Below, piece by piece: positions 32,001 through 40,401 of a DNA stretch of 42,975 nt. Each line of letters begins with the position of its first letter. Positions within the stretch are counted from its first letter, which is position 1. The stretch lies in IMG/VR virus record IMGVR_UViG_3300005528_000090, positions 1 to 42,975 of that record; one strand, given 5' to 3'. A program made the translations under genes and the position numbers. Source of the DNA: a virus. The notes under the pieces are model-generated. The model had not been told where the DNA came from. It searched no databases and worked only from the letters and a program-made list of their open reading frames with translations.

Positions 32001-33837
32001 AATTTTGTGCTCTTGTTTGAGCGAATTCCGCTAAAGATTTTTGTAGGTTTTCAGCACTGAATGTATTTACATTCTTCCAGTTATCATCTTTCTTTAACCA
32101 ACCAATATATTCATACGCCAAATTTGTAAGACCATGTTTACCGCTTTTCTTCCCGCCAATTAAAGCTGTAAACAAACCCTGTCTACTATAGAGGTCCCAA
32201 TTTTCTATAAGCGCATCTTCAAATCTTATCTGGTCTTTAATCTTAGTCCAATTCTTTTCTCCATAAACAGCTTCGCCAAGAGCCTTAGTCATATTACCGG
32301 CGAACTTATATCTGTCTACTTCAACTTTCTTAGATTTAACTAATGATCTTTCTAGTACTCCTTTCTTTCTTAATAATTCTGGGTCATTAGGATTATTTTT
32401 TAATTGATCTTTTATATCATTAAGATCAGACTCTATCATCTTTGGTGATCTTACGACACCTGTTATGACTATTTCTTCATCCTCTTTTATTAACTTAGGA
32501 AGATTAGTCTCAGGATCAATTACCGGCTCACCAGTTTTAGGATCAATCTCTTGTCTAGATTTTGTGTATGAGAATGCATTTTCACCAACACCGTATAATG
32601 ATAATCCTTTAGTGTTTTGAGTTTCTAAATCAGCTATCTGAAATTGATTAGCAAAATATTTACCTGATTTACCAACAGTTAAATAAGGAATCCTTTGATC
32701 TGGTATACCCTGTGAAATATCCCACCCTCTCTTATCTTCTCCAGGTGCAAGCCTGTCTATAGCTACTGTAGCAAGAGGCTGATCAGTATAAAACTTTTTA
32801 CCTGTTGGCTTTACTTCTTTATAATGATGGTCGCCATTATCATCCTGCCAGTATAGCCAAGCTCCACCATTTGGAACTCTTACATTATCACCTTCTTTTA
32901 AATTCTCAACCCTTACTGCATATTCTGGCGTAGGTGCACCCTTGTCGTGAAGTGTTCCGTTAATATATACAGGTTGTTCTGTAGGTCTTTCTATGTACTC
33001 TGGCTTTGCAGAATTAGACCAATACTCTAGATACTGATCCCTTTTCTTAACTGCATCTAAATAACCAGGACTGCTTATATCACCCTTCTTAACAAAGCTC
33101 TGAATAATAGATGAGTAATTATTATAGTTCTCATCATCGTCAAAGAAATATGAAAACGCCATGTTATCTCCAGGGTTTGTCAATGCAGCAGCAACCCTTG
33201 CTTGAGTCTTGGTAACCTTTCTGCTAGATGGGATAGATGAAAATAAATCCTTCTGCTTCTTGACTAATCCTTCATAAATAAGACCAGCCTGATTCTTAAA
33301 TAGTGAATTCAACTCATCAGTGAATTCTTTATCTATTTTATCCTTAACCTCTTTGCCACCAGGAGCATTTATTAATTGCTCATAAGTTTGATTTCCTGAT
33401 GATATTGCACCTAACTCATACTCAAGTTTCTTATTATATTTTTCATCAAGTCCAGCCTTAATACCTGTATATAACTCATTTAATTTATTATCGGCATTTT
33501 CGTACATCGAGAAGAAATCCTTTCTAATCCTTCTAGGAATTCTTCCAACATTTTCCTTGCTAATATTAAAAAAATTTAGCTTAGGAATCTCGTCATCTTG
33601 AGTTGGCTCTGGGATATTTGGATCTGGTATAATTGTAGGCTGATTATTATTTACATTCTGCTGCGTCGGGTCAGGTAGATTCGGGTCTGGGAGACTAGCG
33701 TCTGTGAGACTAGGGTCTGGCAGGTTTGAAGTCTGATCCTCTACCATATTTTGATCTTGTAAATTACCTAAGTCAAGGCTGACTGGTAATGGTTCTGCAA
33801 GAGGATTCTTATTGAATGTAAGTAAGTTATAACTCAT
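23035..33837 (-). CDS. Giant polyvalent ejection protein, 3,600 aa
   Basis: Probably packaged in the head and injected ahead of the DNA. Start ATG 33837 (a TTG two codons earlier is possible). Visible parts: a D/P-rich spacer (residues about 40-80, PDP repeats); a conserved polyvalent-protein module with VHDYFGH (1417) and GEENAWNVHARM ... TETRGQNSWVNF; a Pro/Ala linker (about 1512-1554); two separate zinc-peptidase-like motifs, HEFGH (1697-1701) and HEIQH (1974-1978); an ADP-ribosyltransferase-like stretch near 2105-2200 (FFHWSNEQR ... SAAFFYTRP); a long helical C-terminal region with hydrophobic segments (near 780 and 3300) that could cross the membrane. Polyvalent proteins of this kind are known from phages and conjugative elements. 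Confidence 0.85.
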   Translation of the reverse strand: MSYNLLTFNKNPLAEPLPVSLDLGNLQDQNMVEDQTSNLPDPSLTDASLPDPNLPDPTQQNVNNNQPTIIPDPNIPEPTQDDEIPKLNFFNISKENVGRIPRRIRKDFFSMYENADNKLNELYTGIKAGLDEKYNKKLEYELGAISSGNQTYEQLINAPGGKEVKDKIDKEFTDELNSLFKNQAGLIYEGLVKKQKDLFSSIPSSRKVTKTQARVAAALTNPGDNMAFSYFFDDDENYNNYSSIIQSFVKKGDISSPGYLDAVKKRDQYLEYWSNSAKPEYIERPTEQPVYINGTLHDKGAPTPEYAVRVENLKEGDNVRVPNGGAWLYWQDDNGDHHYKEVKPTGKKFYTDQPLATVAIDRLAPGEDKRGWDISQGIPDQRIPYLTVGKSGKYFANQFQIADLETQNTKGLSLYGVGENAFSYTKSRQEIDPKTGEPVIDPETNLPKLIKEDEEIVITGVVRSPKMIESDLNDIKDQLKNNPNDPELLRKKGVLERSLVKSKKVEVDRYKFAGNMTKALGEAVYGEKNWTKIKDQIRFEDALIENWDLYSRQGLFTALIGGKKSGKHGLTNLAYEYIGWLKKDDNWKNVNTFSAENLQKSLAEFAQTRAQNLKDDINQTKIDGIPFIAFASTAGSVKENVEQQLAKFNVTQTKIQSRIQSLYSAAKSGDKEALRTYTSLVNTYNNNVKTFNEKVVNNPNYTYYFEKMESPEYIENMAKIDELDFLNRENSQMLKKQALVTEDKAREAEGISIETGNFLTDGSARFATSFLNAGLSFVNSVIGLGGQAGSYIGGWVGLDGGARGSDYWAAATQTRDNEIDRYTRVQMLPETNSNGTFSFKNYTLNLFNMSGTAGFDLVSTLLAPEVRLIKGASAAAKYVNRFPGLFGVFTSGHFYDEWENAERAGMKGTSSILTHIVAKNLVQTALENLVNVKDVFPQMKVSTKELRSRFNNELNKVMTEVSGNVKFSDYGAAIYNTLKDLSPKVANFALKEFGLEENGQLFVEGLQNRVTNGIGNYNFDEDVFNIRSVIDNIGVGLTLGPLVLLGGSARAVGNRRSETVYSLVDEYGYDKVYNSLLDLRNSKANKVPGSEKIDEKFVNDMIKELPISLSLKKPESISDVKWLSIRSTLAKKESLLSQMKTSPESMRPVFQSQIDQLDANIGTIMSTSDEALSDAFRKDAVEIIKDENGVPIYSKLKQEQDATQESERLQQEGVPEGRIGEYAPAQQGEQIQVETTQPTADVGNINISGETQVAPVAPGKRLFNDPNPEAAIVEQQFKKEKGIVTPEPAKITAIDENRSKTIADAYEQMVDSPNDPQVQAAYKALADETMDQFDAISKSGVKVEVWTGEGEPYKNSGEMIADVRDNKHMYIFSTEAGFGDTKITDEQRQQNAMLRDSGFKDVNGRPLLVNDVFRFVHDYFGHTRLGNSFGAIGEENAWNVHARMYSPLARRAMTTETRGQNSWVNFNRSLRNPDGSMKKKGDEGYIPPAQRPFAEQKMGFLPEEFSNIEEAYSAAPEVTPATPVTPAAPAATPSVTPVEQVSAPVQEVTAPVQARPLTPEEDTRMSDARTMTREQFSAKYPDVSPEAFDLIKQSGFDNEQDFEAWQQDQAAKANQVASSIRDTIFTAKTDMQILSHALLNSWSKKIPGLSMVWDNYDENVEKAGFPTEYKEYAGFYDPNTKTVYINPDKMGLDTPIHEFGHVWYAVANMVDKNITKRGRDLIRGTEYEARVRAIDEYKDLEPEDIEEEALILAIGERGADIIDMARRNNFLTWLSDLFNFVAQKFGIDVNIENLNLGEFLDLAAMDILSGGEVLLSSSSDVEVEATGVKPSVVSAERFAIQSPQVKSRLDNAKRMESEGMTPDDIWEQTGMENIDGKWMTELDYNVKIIADINNVVDGMDRRGEPFAMLPLANVLSYPEFFKLYPDAKKLRVKVSRFNDTYLANFSQDMNLIRLNVDADKYAAVGGDYTSAMLHEIQHFIQSKDNLPRGTNIKAEFNNAKERLSGIFEKSGFSTAANTIRGLEYGQSYTGNELDLYNKTLAAAKFAYYTSKGEEQARNVEARFVDPTKREYRTVETQDIQRPKASVKSVMESKPYSKFMTEDADSYYFFHWSNEQRKVIDPNKFGNNRITSREERIARPSAAFFYTRPDFQEMGVGDYGHVVKILKDKVYPATADPLNFFDEAKALFEKSHPGMAFGPNQQIGWITKVANAKGYEMVVAKWGKQLRAETTNKVKPEWYQMPEGWGIKTNPKYAKLKKGFNETDGTGKLKAQTSPGIPLSFNVENRIPGMVDNIKRASINDFAGKDAVIISSDRLTTGLVDYEGFKSPHRKLGGIFYAAANKGYIWASSTANKAKSIINDIVYDEDGFGHIAIMAMSTDSHMSNYNSILFASDIIKTLKVPASVVADRVNKASRRATGDDIVSANDSLSKISDKINKYFSVESARFDARKPFLMSLLGNTKSGINEIGMPDFKSVSDKLSEPSLSGLRNGTVVAIMRFKGTPTVAETSVSKDGEAYHQSYPFAIKADGDVEVFLLDDAYEVEKVLPTFINRGGKTISFSDAEALYKDQAPARYTRNIFLSQPTAKLSISSRYGLDDGWSERAINEARTMLNNGMFQITENTGTGPVGFTLSVNGNTHGIYSSMQEAENQRDNIIKATIMKGYPQVSEMVAQNILFNAKRMNFTKPLNPSAVQGIVPSVNSRGYVGDTRTRSKKIKDATKAFFRKYFTFSKGLPKEIISLKESLGGKLSYQVSLAESMVNDMKKAAKKIDFKDWTTFDQALRDYRTYNPTNPFWVGGQPGYSPAANTNPSFFNLPVEMREFVVSMRALLDGISEQLVRNGLVSPETALTIESNMGKYVHRSYALFTMGDEWSKKVKDNKKIIDTAHQNLFQLYYVHLTNTNPGLTQAEIILQSNEEADKEINRILDSKKPFFGRDEASFLPYRNTGSLKQRQELPQWLRDLMGEYTDPGTAFLLSVGETATLLQTSDYLAKLRDFGLGTVFFEEGNAPADATYRIGSTSQALKPLEGLYTTKDMYDLLVETDNNRSSNFKWVWRLMNLNKMMKTVFSPVTQAKNFVSNTGFALHNGHFDVTALSDAWSYFRRQVINNKTQDVLEGLRPLFERGVLNQSLTAKELAEIFRTNDFEQYVLDNADKSGIQDYISDPGKLWRATTRGTSRVYQASDDFWKIYAYYNEQRSMSKVKYGKDYESLTQAEKDIVDNEAADRVMNTYPTYDRVLEIFKTVSKTGVLGNFVAFRAEVFRVMANTYAYAYNDIRNGIKEKNQRMVAYGTKRLLGIATYNAIRMEGIYLLAKYAGLGVSGLASSLWGGGDDEDKEKMAINSFVADWAKSDDKIYNASKIKDGIVEYYTFSSVDPYATIYNIFNAYKYGNEYDEKGGAIAAGLEVVAPFIEPEMTLRAFSSAIMNKDSYGFSIYNEDDSYFRKLFDGSLYVAKETLTPGVVTWFNRMFYRRDDQGKLQYGFNPSELYAAPIGARPYTINIGRKWTSELFNSNRSVFSDISTDFNRAAKNNESYEDKANERYNKEVLRLHKLYVDALTLGYPKDKLLEGLRSSRLDRRTMIAIVTGETFRAFDKDGKIGRRNAED

Positions 33838-33863
33838 AAACAAATGTACGAAATTATTTCTAA

Positions 33864-35234
33864 TTATTGCTTAGGACCAGTAATGCCAAATCCGGATTTT
33901 TGACCCTTCTTTGGTTTGGCTTCAGGTTGCATTCCACCTAAAGTTCCTAACCATGGATTGTCTATTTTTAATATAGACATAAAGGACTCATAGTCTGGTG
34001 TTCCGGCAGTAACCCTATTCTTGTTGCCATCTTGATCCTGATACCATATTAGACCAGAGTTAGGATACATCACTAATTTATTTACTTTGACATCTTGTTC
34101 TCTATCAGGACCGCCAAGAGGGTCTTTTACTGTTTTTCTACCAACAACAAGTCTCTTAGATATATCTGGTTTCATTACTATAGCATCTCCCTGACCCTTT
34201 GTGAAGTATCTATCGTAAGGCATTGTGCCAGCCATTACGCCGTTGAAAATATTATTATCAACATAACTAGGGCTAGGCTGTGATACATTTACATTAGTTG
34301 TATATGTTACTCTAGCATCAGCTTTCCTTTCTGCCTTAGTAAAGTTGTAAGGTCTCTTAGTATTTGCATATGTTGTTAACCAGCTAGCCACATCCGCATC
34401 ATTTACTTGATCTGCTGTTATACCTTTTTCTTGCGCTACAGCAGACTTAGCAGAGAAGTACACAGCATCATTTGTTTTAATACTGTTTATATCTATTGTT
34501 TTAGGTAAGACTCCAACAGGAATACCTCCAACTTTTTGCACTTCCTGCCATCCAGGATAGAAATCAGCAGCACCTTTATCAGCTCCAGACGCAACAGTCT
34601 CTACACCTCCACCTTTCCTCTTGACTGTTTTAGATTCTGATATATTTATCTTCTCTGTCTTGAATGTATTTAACCAATCATCAATAGCCTTCTGGTCCTT
34701 AAATACATCCTGTGCTTGATTCTCTACAATACCAGTAACTATATTGTCATAGTTCCCATTTTTGAATTCGTTGGCAATAGTTGCCCCATCCTTCCACTGA
34801 TTATTATTATCCATGAACACACTACGATATGCTCTACTTTTTAATGTAGAAACATCAGCTCCCTTATTCTTAAAATAATCAACCTGATCATCTATAGACT
34901 TAGCTATTTGATCAGCATTCTCAGCCCATAATCTTAAGGATGACACCCTATTAGCAACAGTATACTTAAATTCGGAAGCGTTTATCTTGCCTTCTTTATA
35001 CTGTGTCCTAGCATCCAAAAGTATTTTATTTAGCTGGTCGTTAATGTATGGATTGTATGGTGAATCCTTTGAGAAGTTTGGGTCCTTAAGTATGGATGAC
35101 ATGTAGTTATCCATCTCAGTCTCCTGCTGTCTTCTAAAGACTTCCTGTTTATAGGCAAGCTCCCTTCTGTTCTGAAGGAACTGAGCTAAAGGGTCTGCGC
35201 CGTAGTCTATTAATATCGGTTGAAATTCAGCCAT
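33864..35234 (-). CDS. Internal virion / ejection-associated protein, 456 aa
   Basis: N-terminus MAEFQPILIDYGADPLAQFL with a following helical region rich in Gln and Glu (coiled coil about residues 20-45), then mixed domains, and a basic Gly/Lys/Pro tail (KPKKGQKSGFGITGPKQ). No enzymatic motif. It sits between the small Ala/Gln-rich protein and the giant protein, the same order as the T7 gp14-gp15-gp16 ejection set, and is proposed to be the gp15-position member. Confidence 0.65.
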   Translation of the reverse strand: MAEFQPILIDYGADPLAQFLQNRRELAYKQEVFRRQQETEMDNYMSSILKDPNFSKDSPYNPYINDQLNKILLDARTQYKEGKINASEFKYTVANRVSSLRLWAENADQIAKSIDDQVDYFKNKGADVSTLKSRAYRSVFMDNNNQWKDGATIANEFKNGNYDNIVTGIVENQAQDVFKDQKAIDDWLNTFKTEKINISESKTVKRKGGGVETVASGADKGAADFYPGWQEVQKVGGIPVGVLPKTIDINSIKTNDAVYFSAKSAVAQEKGITADQVNDADVASWLTTYANTKRPYNFTKAERKADARVTYTTNVNVSQPSPSYVDNNIFNGVMAGTMPYDRYFTKGQGDAIVMKPDISKRLVVGRKTVKDPLGGPDREQDVKVNKLVMYPNSGLIWYQDQDGNKNRVTAGTPDYESFMSILKIDNPWLGTLGGMQPEAKPKKGQKSGFGITGPKQ

Positions 35235-35246
35235 TTGTTTTTAATT

Positions 35247-35777
35247 TTATTTTCCTAACGAAGCTGTCAATAATGGGTTTGTAGTTCCTTTTGCAAATGA
35301 TGCAGGATTAAACCCTCCACCAACTGCGAATAATGCAGCACTTTCAACACCAGACCCAAGCGCTGCAAGACCAGCTGTTTTAGTTTGAAGAGCAGCTTGT
35401 CCTAGCTGTCTTCCCATCATGCCGTATTGCTGCCCAATCTGAAGCCTTCTTTGAAGTTCAGCCTCATTAAATTGAGCCTGCTGAGCTGCAAGATTTTGAG
35501 CTTGCACACCACCTTGTGCGCCTAGAGTAGCAGCAAGAGCCATAAAGTTTTGTCCACTTGTACCCTGTCTTGCCGCCTGTCCAAGCAAACCTGCCTGCTG
35601 TTGTGCCTGCTGAGCCTGAAGGAAACCCATGCCAGGCATCTGAGCTCCTCTTCTTGCTTGAGCTTCCTGTATTGCCTGCTTTTCCCCAGACATTCCTGTT
35701 AATTCTTGAGCAGCTCTTTTCATTTGTCTTGCTGCGCTCAGCTGTGCGATGCCTCCTACGATTTGACCTAGTGCCAT
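35247..35777 (-). CDS. Ala/Gln-rich virion protein (T7 gp14-position)
   Basis: 176 residues, low complexity and helical: AARQMKRAAQELTGMSG, QAQQAQQQAGLLGQAARQGT and a hydrophobic Gly/Ala C-terminal part (AALGSGVESAALFAVGGGF). Such small helical, Gln/Ala-rich proteins precede the large ejection proteins in podoviruses and build a channel through the cell envelope. Overlaps the muzzle-like gene by one base. Confidence 0.6.
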   Translation of the reverse strand: MALGQIVGGIAQLSAARQMKRAAQELTGMSGEKQAIQEAQARRGAQMPGMGFLQAQQAQQQAGLLGQAARQGTSGQNFMALAATLGAQGGVQAQNLAAQQAQFNEAELQRRLQIGQQYGMMGRQLGQAALQTKTAGLAALGSGVESAALFAVGGGFNPASFAKGTTNPLLTASLGK

Positions 35778-38700
35778 TATTGTGATAATTTATTGTGACC
35801 GATTGAATCCTTTACGTTTACGTTTATAAATCTAACCTCAAAGTTACTAGGATTAGACCAAACTGTTGATATATTTGCATACTGACCACGTATCTTGTCG
35901 CCTGTGTACATCTTCTCGTCAGCTGTGCCAGATGCATTTGGACTAACCCTATCCCTGTATAGTTCAGAATAAAACACATCCTCCCTATTTTTAAAGTCTG
36001 AAGATATCAAACTTGTAACTTGGTTATTCGGAATGAATGTTTCTACATACGTTGCACTTGGGGCTGTAGTTCCCTCTATAGATACAGCATGAAATATCTT
36101 TGTGTTACTAGGCGCTTCGTTATAGGGGATACTTATAAACGAATCCCTTACTGTTCCAGAGAAATTATTTATTGCTGAATCTTTATCAAATACAAATAAC
36201 CCTCCAGAGTAACGAACACTTACTCCAGGTATCAAGTATGTAGACTTTACAAAGCTGTATATCTTACCGCCAAAATAAACATACGGACCAGAGTGCGAGT
36301 AGAACGACGTCCATCTTTCCTGAGAAAGAGAAAATGCAACAGACTTTGCTGGCGTACCTGACTTATACATCATCTTTATATCTGATAGTCTGGAACCAGA
36401 ACTATCCGGGTACTGATCAGGAGATTGAGATACAGGAGCGAATGAAAGTATGTACTCGTCTGTAGCTGGATTATAACCACCGTATATATATGGGGATTGA
36501 GTTATATTATACTCGTCAACTTCAGTCTTTTTAGTTTTAAAATAAGATCTGAAAAAGTTTCTTAACCCGTAATCGCTTATAGCAAATAATCCATTTGCCG
36601 AATATCTTACGATGCATTCATTTAGAATATCAGCCCAGTACACGTTACCGTCATATTCAACAACTGACGCTGGGAGTGTTGTACCAAATCTTCCTCTTAA
36701 AACATTGACTGTACCTACTACTGCGCCAGATGTAGTCAATAAACTTTGACCTGAATTATCAACAAGAGATGTCTCGCCTATATACATTGAGGCTGTGTAG
36801 TTCTGTCCAATAGCTAGCATTACATTACCCTCAGATTGGGCCTTGGATGTAGTCTTGAGTTTATTTATAGGGCCTAATTCTACAGGAAGATCCTTATAAT
36901 CTAATGCATCAAATGTTGATAATCCGTTAATCTTAGACCCAGGAATAAATACATTACTCCATCTTATCCCACTTGGTCTGTATACCTGACCTATAGGATC
37001 TATAAAACAAGGGCGTCCAAGATTTCTTGACCATGTATTTCTAAACTCACTTCTTAAATTCATATACTCAAGCCCATCCTCCTGAAATCTATCACCAGTT
37101 AAAGATCCTGTCTTTTCAGAATATGATCTAGTTGATGTACCCCAATTATTAATTTCGTAAATCTGAGTTTCATAAAAAGGCTCTACATCAGTGTTTATGT
37201 ATGGTCTTACTATTTCGTACAGCCAAGATTTATTTGTTGCTGTAAATGCTCCTAAATCTTTAGGTTCCAACAGTATATATCTACCCTGTTGACCTATTAC
37301 TTTAAGAGATTGTTTTCTAGTGCCGTCTGTTGGATTCTGTATTAGATTTACAATATCTCCATTTGCTTCTTCATAAATATACCCAAATCCATCATTTAAT
37401 ATATTCTCTATATCTAATGCTATGGCTACAGTTGTTGCTAGGTATGTTATTTTATTATCAGCTATATCGTATAGTCCAGTGCTAGAATTCTTTGGGGCAT
37501 AGGTTATCTGAGATTTTCCTGAACCTAAATCTCTTGTAAATCCCTGTATGAAATATCTTGTATCTAAATTATCTGTCCTAACTATTGAGTAGTACTTAGC
37601 CCATATAGGAATATTTAAATCAACCGTACCAGGTAGAGTCCACTTAATTACAGTGTTTAAATCATCTATTGTATAACCTCTTTCTGGTGTAGATATATTA
37701 AATGACTCTTGCGTATAAACCCCACATTTACGCATAGCAAAGTCATAGTACTGTATACCAACACTATATCTACTTCCTGATTTAAAAGCCCTTGATTGTG
37801 AACCACCAACAACTAAAACAGGTGCCTCAAATGCAGTAGTATTTTGCTGTACATTCCCAAGCTGTATTGTTGTGCCAGTTGGTGTTATACCCCAAGCTAC
37901 ATAGTATAATCCTATACCATAGTGGTATGAATTATAAGATGTTAAACTAGAACCTATATATGTAAGGTCACTAATGCTTATATTTGTAGTTGTGGGATTT
38001 GGTCCTTTAGGGGTTGGCGTTGTACTTGCGTCTACATTTATTGTTTTAATGCACATCTTAATACCTGTAGGTAAAGTTTCAACTACAGGCATATTGCTAG
38101 ACAATGATCTTAATCTTAATTTATTACTAGATACTACTGACTCTACTCTAAATAGGCCATTATTTTTACTACTAACAAAACCAGATAATGTTATATAATC
38201 ACCAGCATTTATACCAAAAGATGAAAATGTTCCTCCTGTTGTTTTATCAAAGTCAAACGTGTAAACCTCTGCAAAAGCAAGTCCACCAATTATAGTAGTT
38301 GTTATGTTGGATATAGCACATGAACCTAATGTAGTAGTATAAACACCGCCATCTATATTTAGTTCATACCAACCAGGATTTGTTACATCATCTATTTTTA
38401 TAGCGTGTGAACTTATATATCTAGTCCTAATTGGTGCACCATTATTCAGAACTAAAACTGGTCTTATTATATTGTATATCGGATAATCCCTTGTAGCTAA
38501 TCCTGGGTCTTCATATTCTACAGATGTCTGTAATCCACAACTAGTAGGTGTATCATATCCCTCTGTATTGTTAGAAAGGAATACTCTGTCTTTAGATACC
38601 TCTAAGGCGTAAGAACTAACAGGTACTGCATCAAATTGTTTTGTTGCATACGCCAGGTCTATTGTTTCATAAATCTGATTATTATAAAATCTATGCACAT

Positions 38701-39652
38701 AAGACCCATTATTAATAAGCCCAAATATTAATTCTAATGGGTTACTAGGATTTGTATCTGTTGAGTTAAATGACTTTATTATAAATATAGCCCCTGTTAA
38801 TGTGTTCTTACAAATCAAGTCCAATCTCTTAACCATTGGTGGTATTATCTCACCATTCCCAATAGTGATATCTATACAATTGAAATCATCTCCATCTGCA
38901 TTTACTGGAACCTCATTAGACAATGGAGACAGAACAGTTATTTCATCACCATCATAAACATATCTATAAGAGAATTGGAATACGTTATCCTTTATAAAGT
39001 TCTTGCCTTCGTAATCATCATCTTCAGCCTTTACTGCGTTTAAGTTTATACAAGGCGGTGCTTTTATTAATGATATATCTCTTATGTCAATATCTGCTCC
39101 CTTATCTGTATACGGATTTGGATCTACTATAGTAAGCTTATTCCTGTACGCTTCTACATTTAAAGAGAATTGATAACCATGTTTATTTATCCAAACCAAT
39201 GTATCGCCAACAACTTTAGCCTCTACGAAATCCTCCCATCCATATGCGAAGTTATCAGGATGCCAATCAACTTTAGAAGCACTTATAACATTTTGTACCG
39301 TATTATCCCTTAGGTTAATCCTAACTATTCTTGGTGATTTATTTATATTTGTAGGTGGTACTGTATCGGAAACAAATAAAGCAGTTCCAGATATAAATGC
39401 GTACACATATCCATTAACCTCATCAACACACATGTGCTTTATATCCTGAGAGGAAGTACCCGTAAACTCAGCTAAATCATCCGCTATTGTAGCAGCCTTC
39501 GTATGTCCAGGTACAGGTCTTATAACCCCCGCCTTACCATCATCACCTATCTGTCCTCTTATATTCAATGCATTTAGGTAGTCTCCATCAGGAACTAAAG
39601 ACGGGTTAACGTCTGAATTTAGACCTCCCTTTATGTATTTCTTTATATTCAT
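35777..39652 (-). CDS. Large tail/muzzle-like (stabilisation) protein
   Basis: 1,291 residues, almost entirely beta-strand. The start MNIKKYIKGGLNSDVNPSLV and the following DGDYLNALNIRGQ are typical of the crAss-like muzzle and P22 gp10-like stabilisation proteins that form the tail nozzle. Repeated strand phrases such as GYVYAFISGTALFVSD and YSANGLFAISDYGLRNFF suggest a beta-propeller-type core. It would sit below the ring proteins and hold DNA in the virion. Gene overlaps the ring-protein gene by one base. Confidence 0.75.
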   Translation of the reverse strand: MNIKKYIKGGLNSDVNPSLVPDGDYLNALNIRGQIGDDGKAGVIRPVPGHTKAATIADDLAEFTGTSSQDIKHMCVDEVNGYVYAFISGTALFVSDTVPPTNINKSPRIVRINLRDNTVQNVISASKVDWHPDNFAYGWEDFVEAKVVGDTLVWINKHGYQFSLNVEAYRNKLTIVDPNPYTDKGADIDIRDISLIKAPPCINLNAVKAEDDDYEGKNFIKDNVFQFSYRYVYDGDEITVLSPLSNEVPVNADGDDFNCIDITIGNGEIIPPMVKRLDLICKNTLTGAIFIIKSFNSTDTNPSNPLELIFGLINNGSYVHRFYNNQIYETIDLAYATKQFDAVPVSSYALEVSKDRVFLSNNTEGYDTPTSCGLQTSVEYEDPGLATRDYPIYNIIRPVLVLNNGAPIRTRYISSHAIKIDDVTNPGWYELNIDGGVYTTTLGSCAISNITTTIIGGLAFAEVYTFDFDKTTGGTFSSFGINAGDYITLSGFVSSKNNGLFRVESVVSSNKLRLRSLSSNMPVVETLPTGIKMCIKTINVDASTTPTPKGPNPTTTNISISDLTYIGSSLTSYNSYHYGIGLYYVAWGITPTGTTIQLGNVQQNTTAFEAPVLVVGGSQSRAFKSGSRYSVGIQYYDFAMRKCGVYTQESFNISTPERGYTIDDLNTVIKWTLPGTVDLNIPIWAKYYSIVRTDNLDTRYFIQGFTRDLGSGKSQITYAPKNSSTGLYDIADNKITYLATTVAIALDIENILNDGFGYIYEEANGDIVNLIQNPTDGTRKQSLKVIGQQGRYILLEPKDLGAFTATNKSWLYEIVRPYINTDVEPFYETQIYEINNWGTSTRSYSEKTGSLTGDRFQEDGLEYMNLRSEFRNTWSRNLGRPCFIDPIGQVYRPSGIRWSNVFIPGSKINGLSTFDALDYKDLPVELGPINKLKTTSKAQSEGNVMLAIGQNYTASMYIGETSLVDNSGQSLLTTSGAVVGTVNVLRGRFGTTLPASVVEYDGNVYWADILNECIVRYSANGLFAISDYGLRNFFRSYFKTKKTEVDEYNITQSPYIYGGYNPATDEYILSFAPVSQSPDQYPDSSGSRLSDIKMMYKSGTPAKSVAFSLSQERWTSFYSHSGPYVYFGGKIYSFVKSTYLIPGVSVRYSGGLFVFDKDSAINNFSGTVRDSFISIPYNEAPSNTKIFHAVSIEGTTAPSATYVETFIPNNQVTSLISSDFKNREDVFYSELYRDRVSPNASGTADEKMYTGDKIRGQYANISTVWSNPSNFEVRFINVNVKDSIGHNKLSQ

Positions 39653-40401
39653 TAGTTTCTTACGGTTGCCTTGTAGCCCTTCTGTTTAGCTCTTAAGAAG
39701 TCAAGCATTGAAGTGTCATTCATCCTGCCTCTTAGAATTCTAAGATTGTTATGAAACATTAAAGACTCGTTAGACTGAAGAGCATCCCTAGATGGTGATG
39801 ACTTCCAAGCTATGTATGACTCTATTGTAGACTGTGCATATGGGTGAACCTCTGTAGATGCGTTAGAATCTAAACCGTCTCCAATATATTCAAGTATAAT
39901 ATTATCGGCAGCAAATCTATTATCCATCTGGATTTCACCCCTCTCTCTTAGTATCTTAAATGAGTTATGAGTTGTACCAGCCTGTATATTAAATCCTCTA
40001 CCAAGCAACTCACCCCTGTCATTAGAAGCCCATATATAATTTGCGCCATCCCATCCCCAAGAAGATAGTGGCATATCTGTGTCTATAACGTCATACTTAA
40101 TCTTGTTACCCTGGTCGTCAAAGTTATTCAACCTGTTAATTGGTTCAGACTGAGACATCTCAACAACATACTGCCCCTTAGGGAATCCTATCTTAATATA
40201 ATCTACAAAGTCACAAGGAAGAGGTATAGCACCGTATGAGTTTACTGGAATCTTAACAGTCTTCACAGTTTTCATGGTGTCAAAGTTTAGCTCTCTCATG
40301 CAGTCAACAGCATGGGATAACGCCTCAATATAGTAGTGCATACTCAAACCTCTCTTGGATAGGTACGCCTTAACGATTGTGTCTAGCGAATATTGTCTCA
40401 T
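39652..40401 (-). CDS. Neck/ring protein (tail-tubular type)
   Basis: 249 residues. The helical start (IVKAYLSKRGLSMHYYIEAL) and the strand KTVKIPVNSYGAIPLPCDFV DYIKIG resemble ring proteins of crAss-like phages and T7 gp11-type tubular proteins. Ends in a helical part with LMFHNNLRILRGRMND. Overlaps the neighbour by 4 nt. Confidence 0.75.
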   Translation of the reverse strand: MRQYSLDTIVKAYLSKRGLSMHYYIEALSHAVDCMRELNFDTMKTVKTVKIPVNSYGAIPLPCDFVDYIKIGFPKGQYVVEMSQSEPINRLNNFDDQGNKIKYDVIDTDMPLSSWGWDGANYIWASNDRGELLGRGFNIQAGTTHNSFKILRERGEIQMDNRFAADNIILEYIGDGLDSNASTEVHPYAQSTIESYIAWKSSPSRDALQSNESLMFHNNLRILRGRMNDTSMLDFLRAKQKGYKATVRN

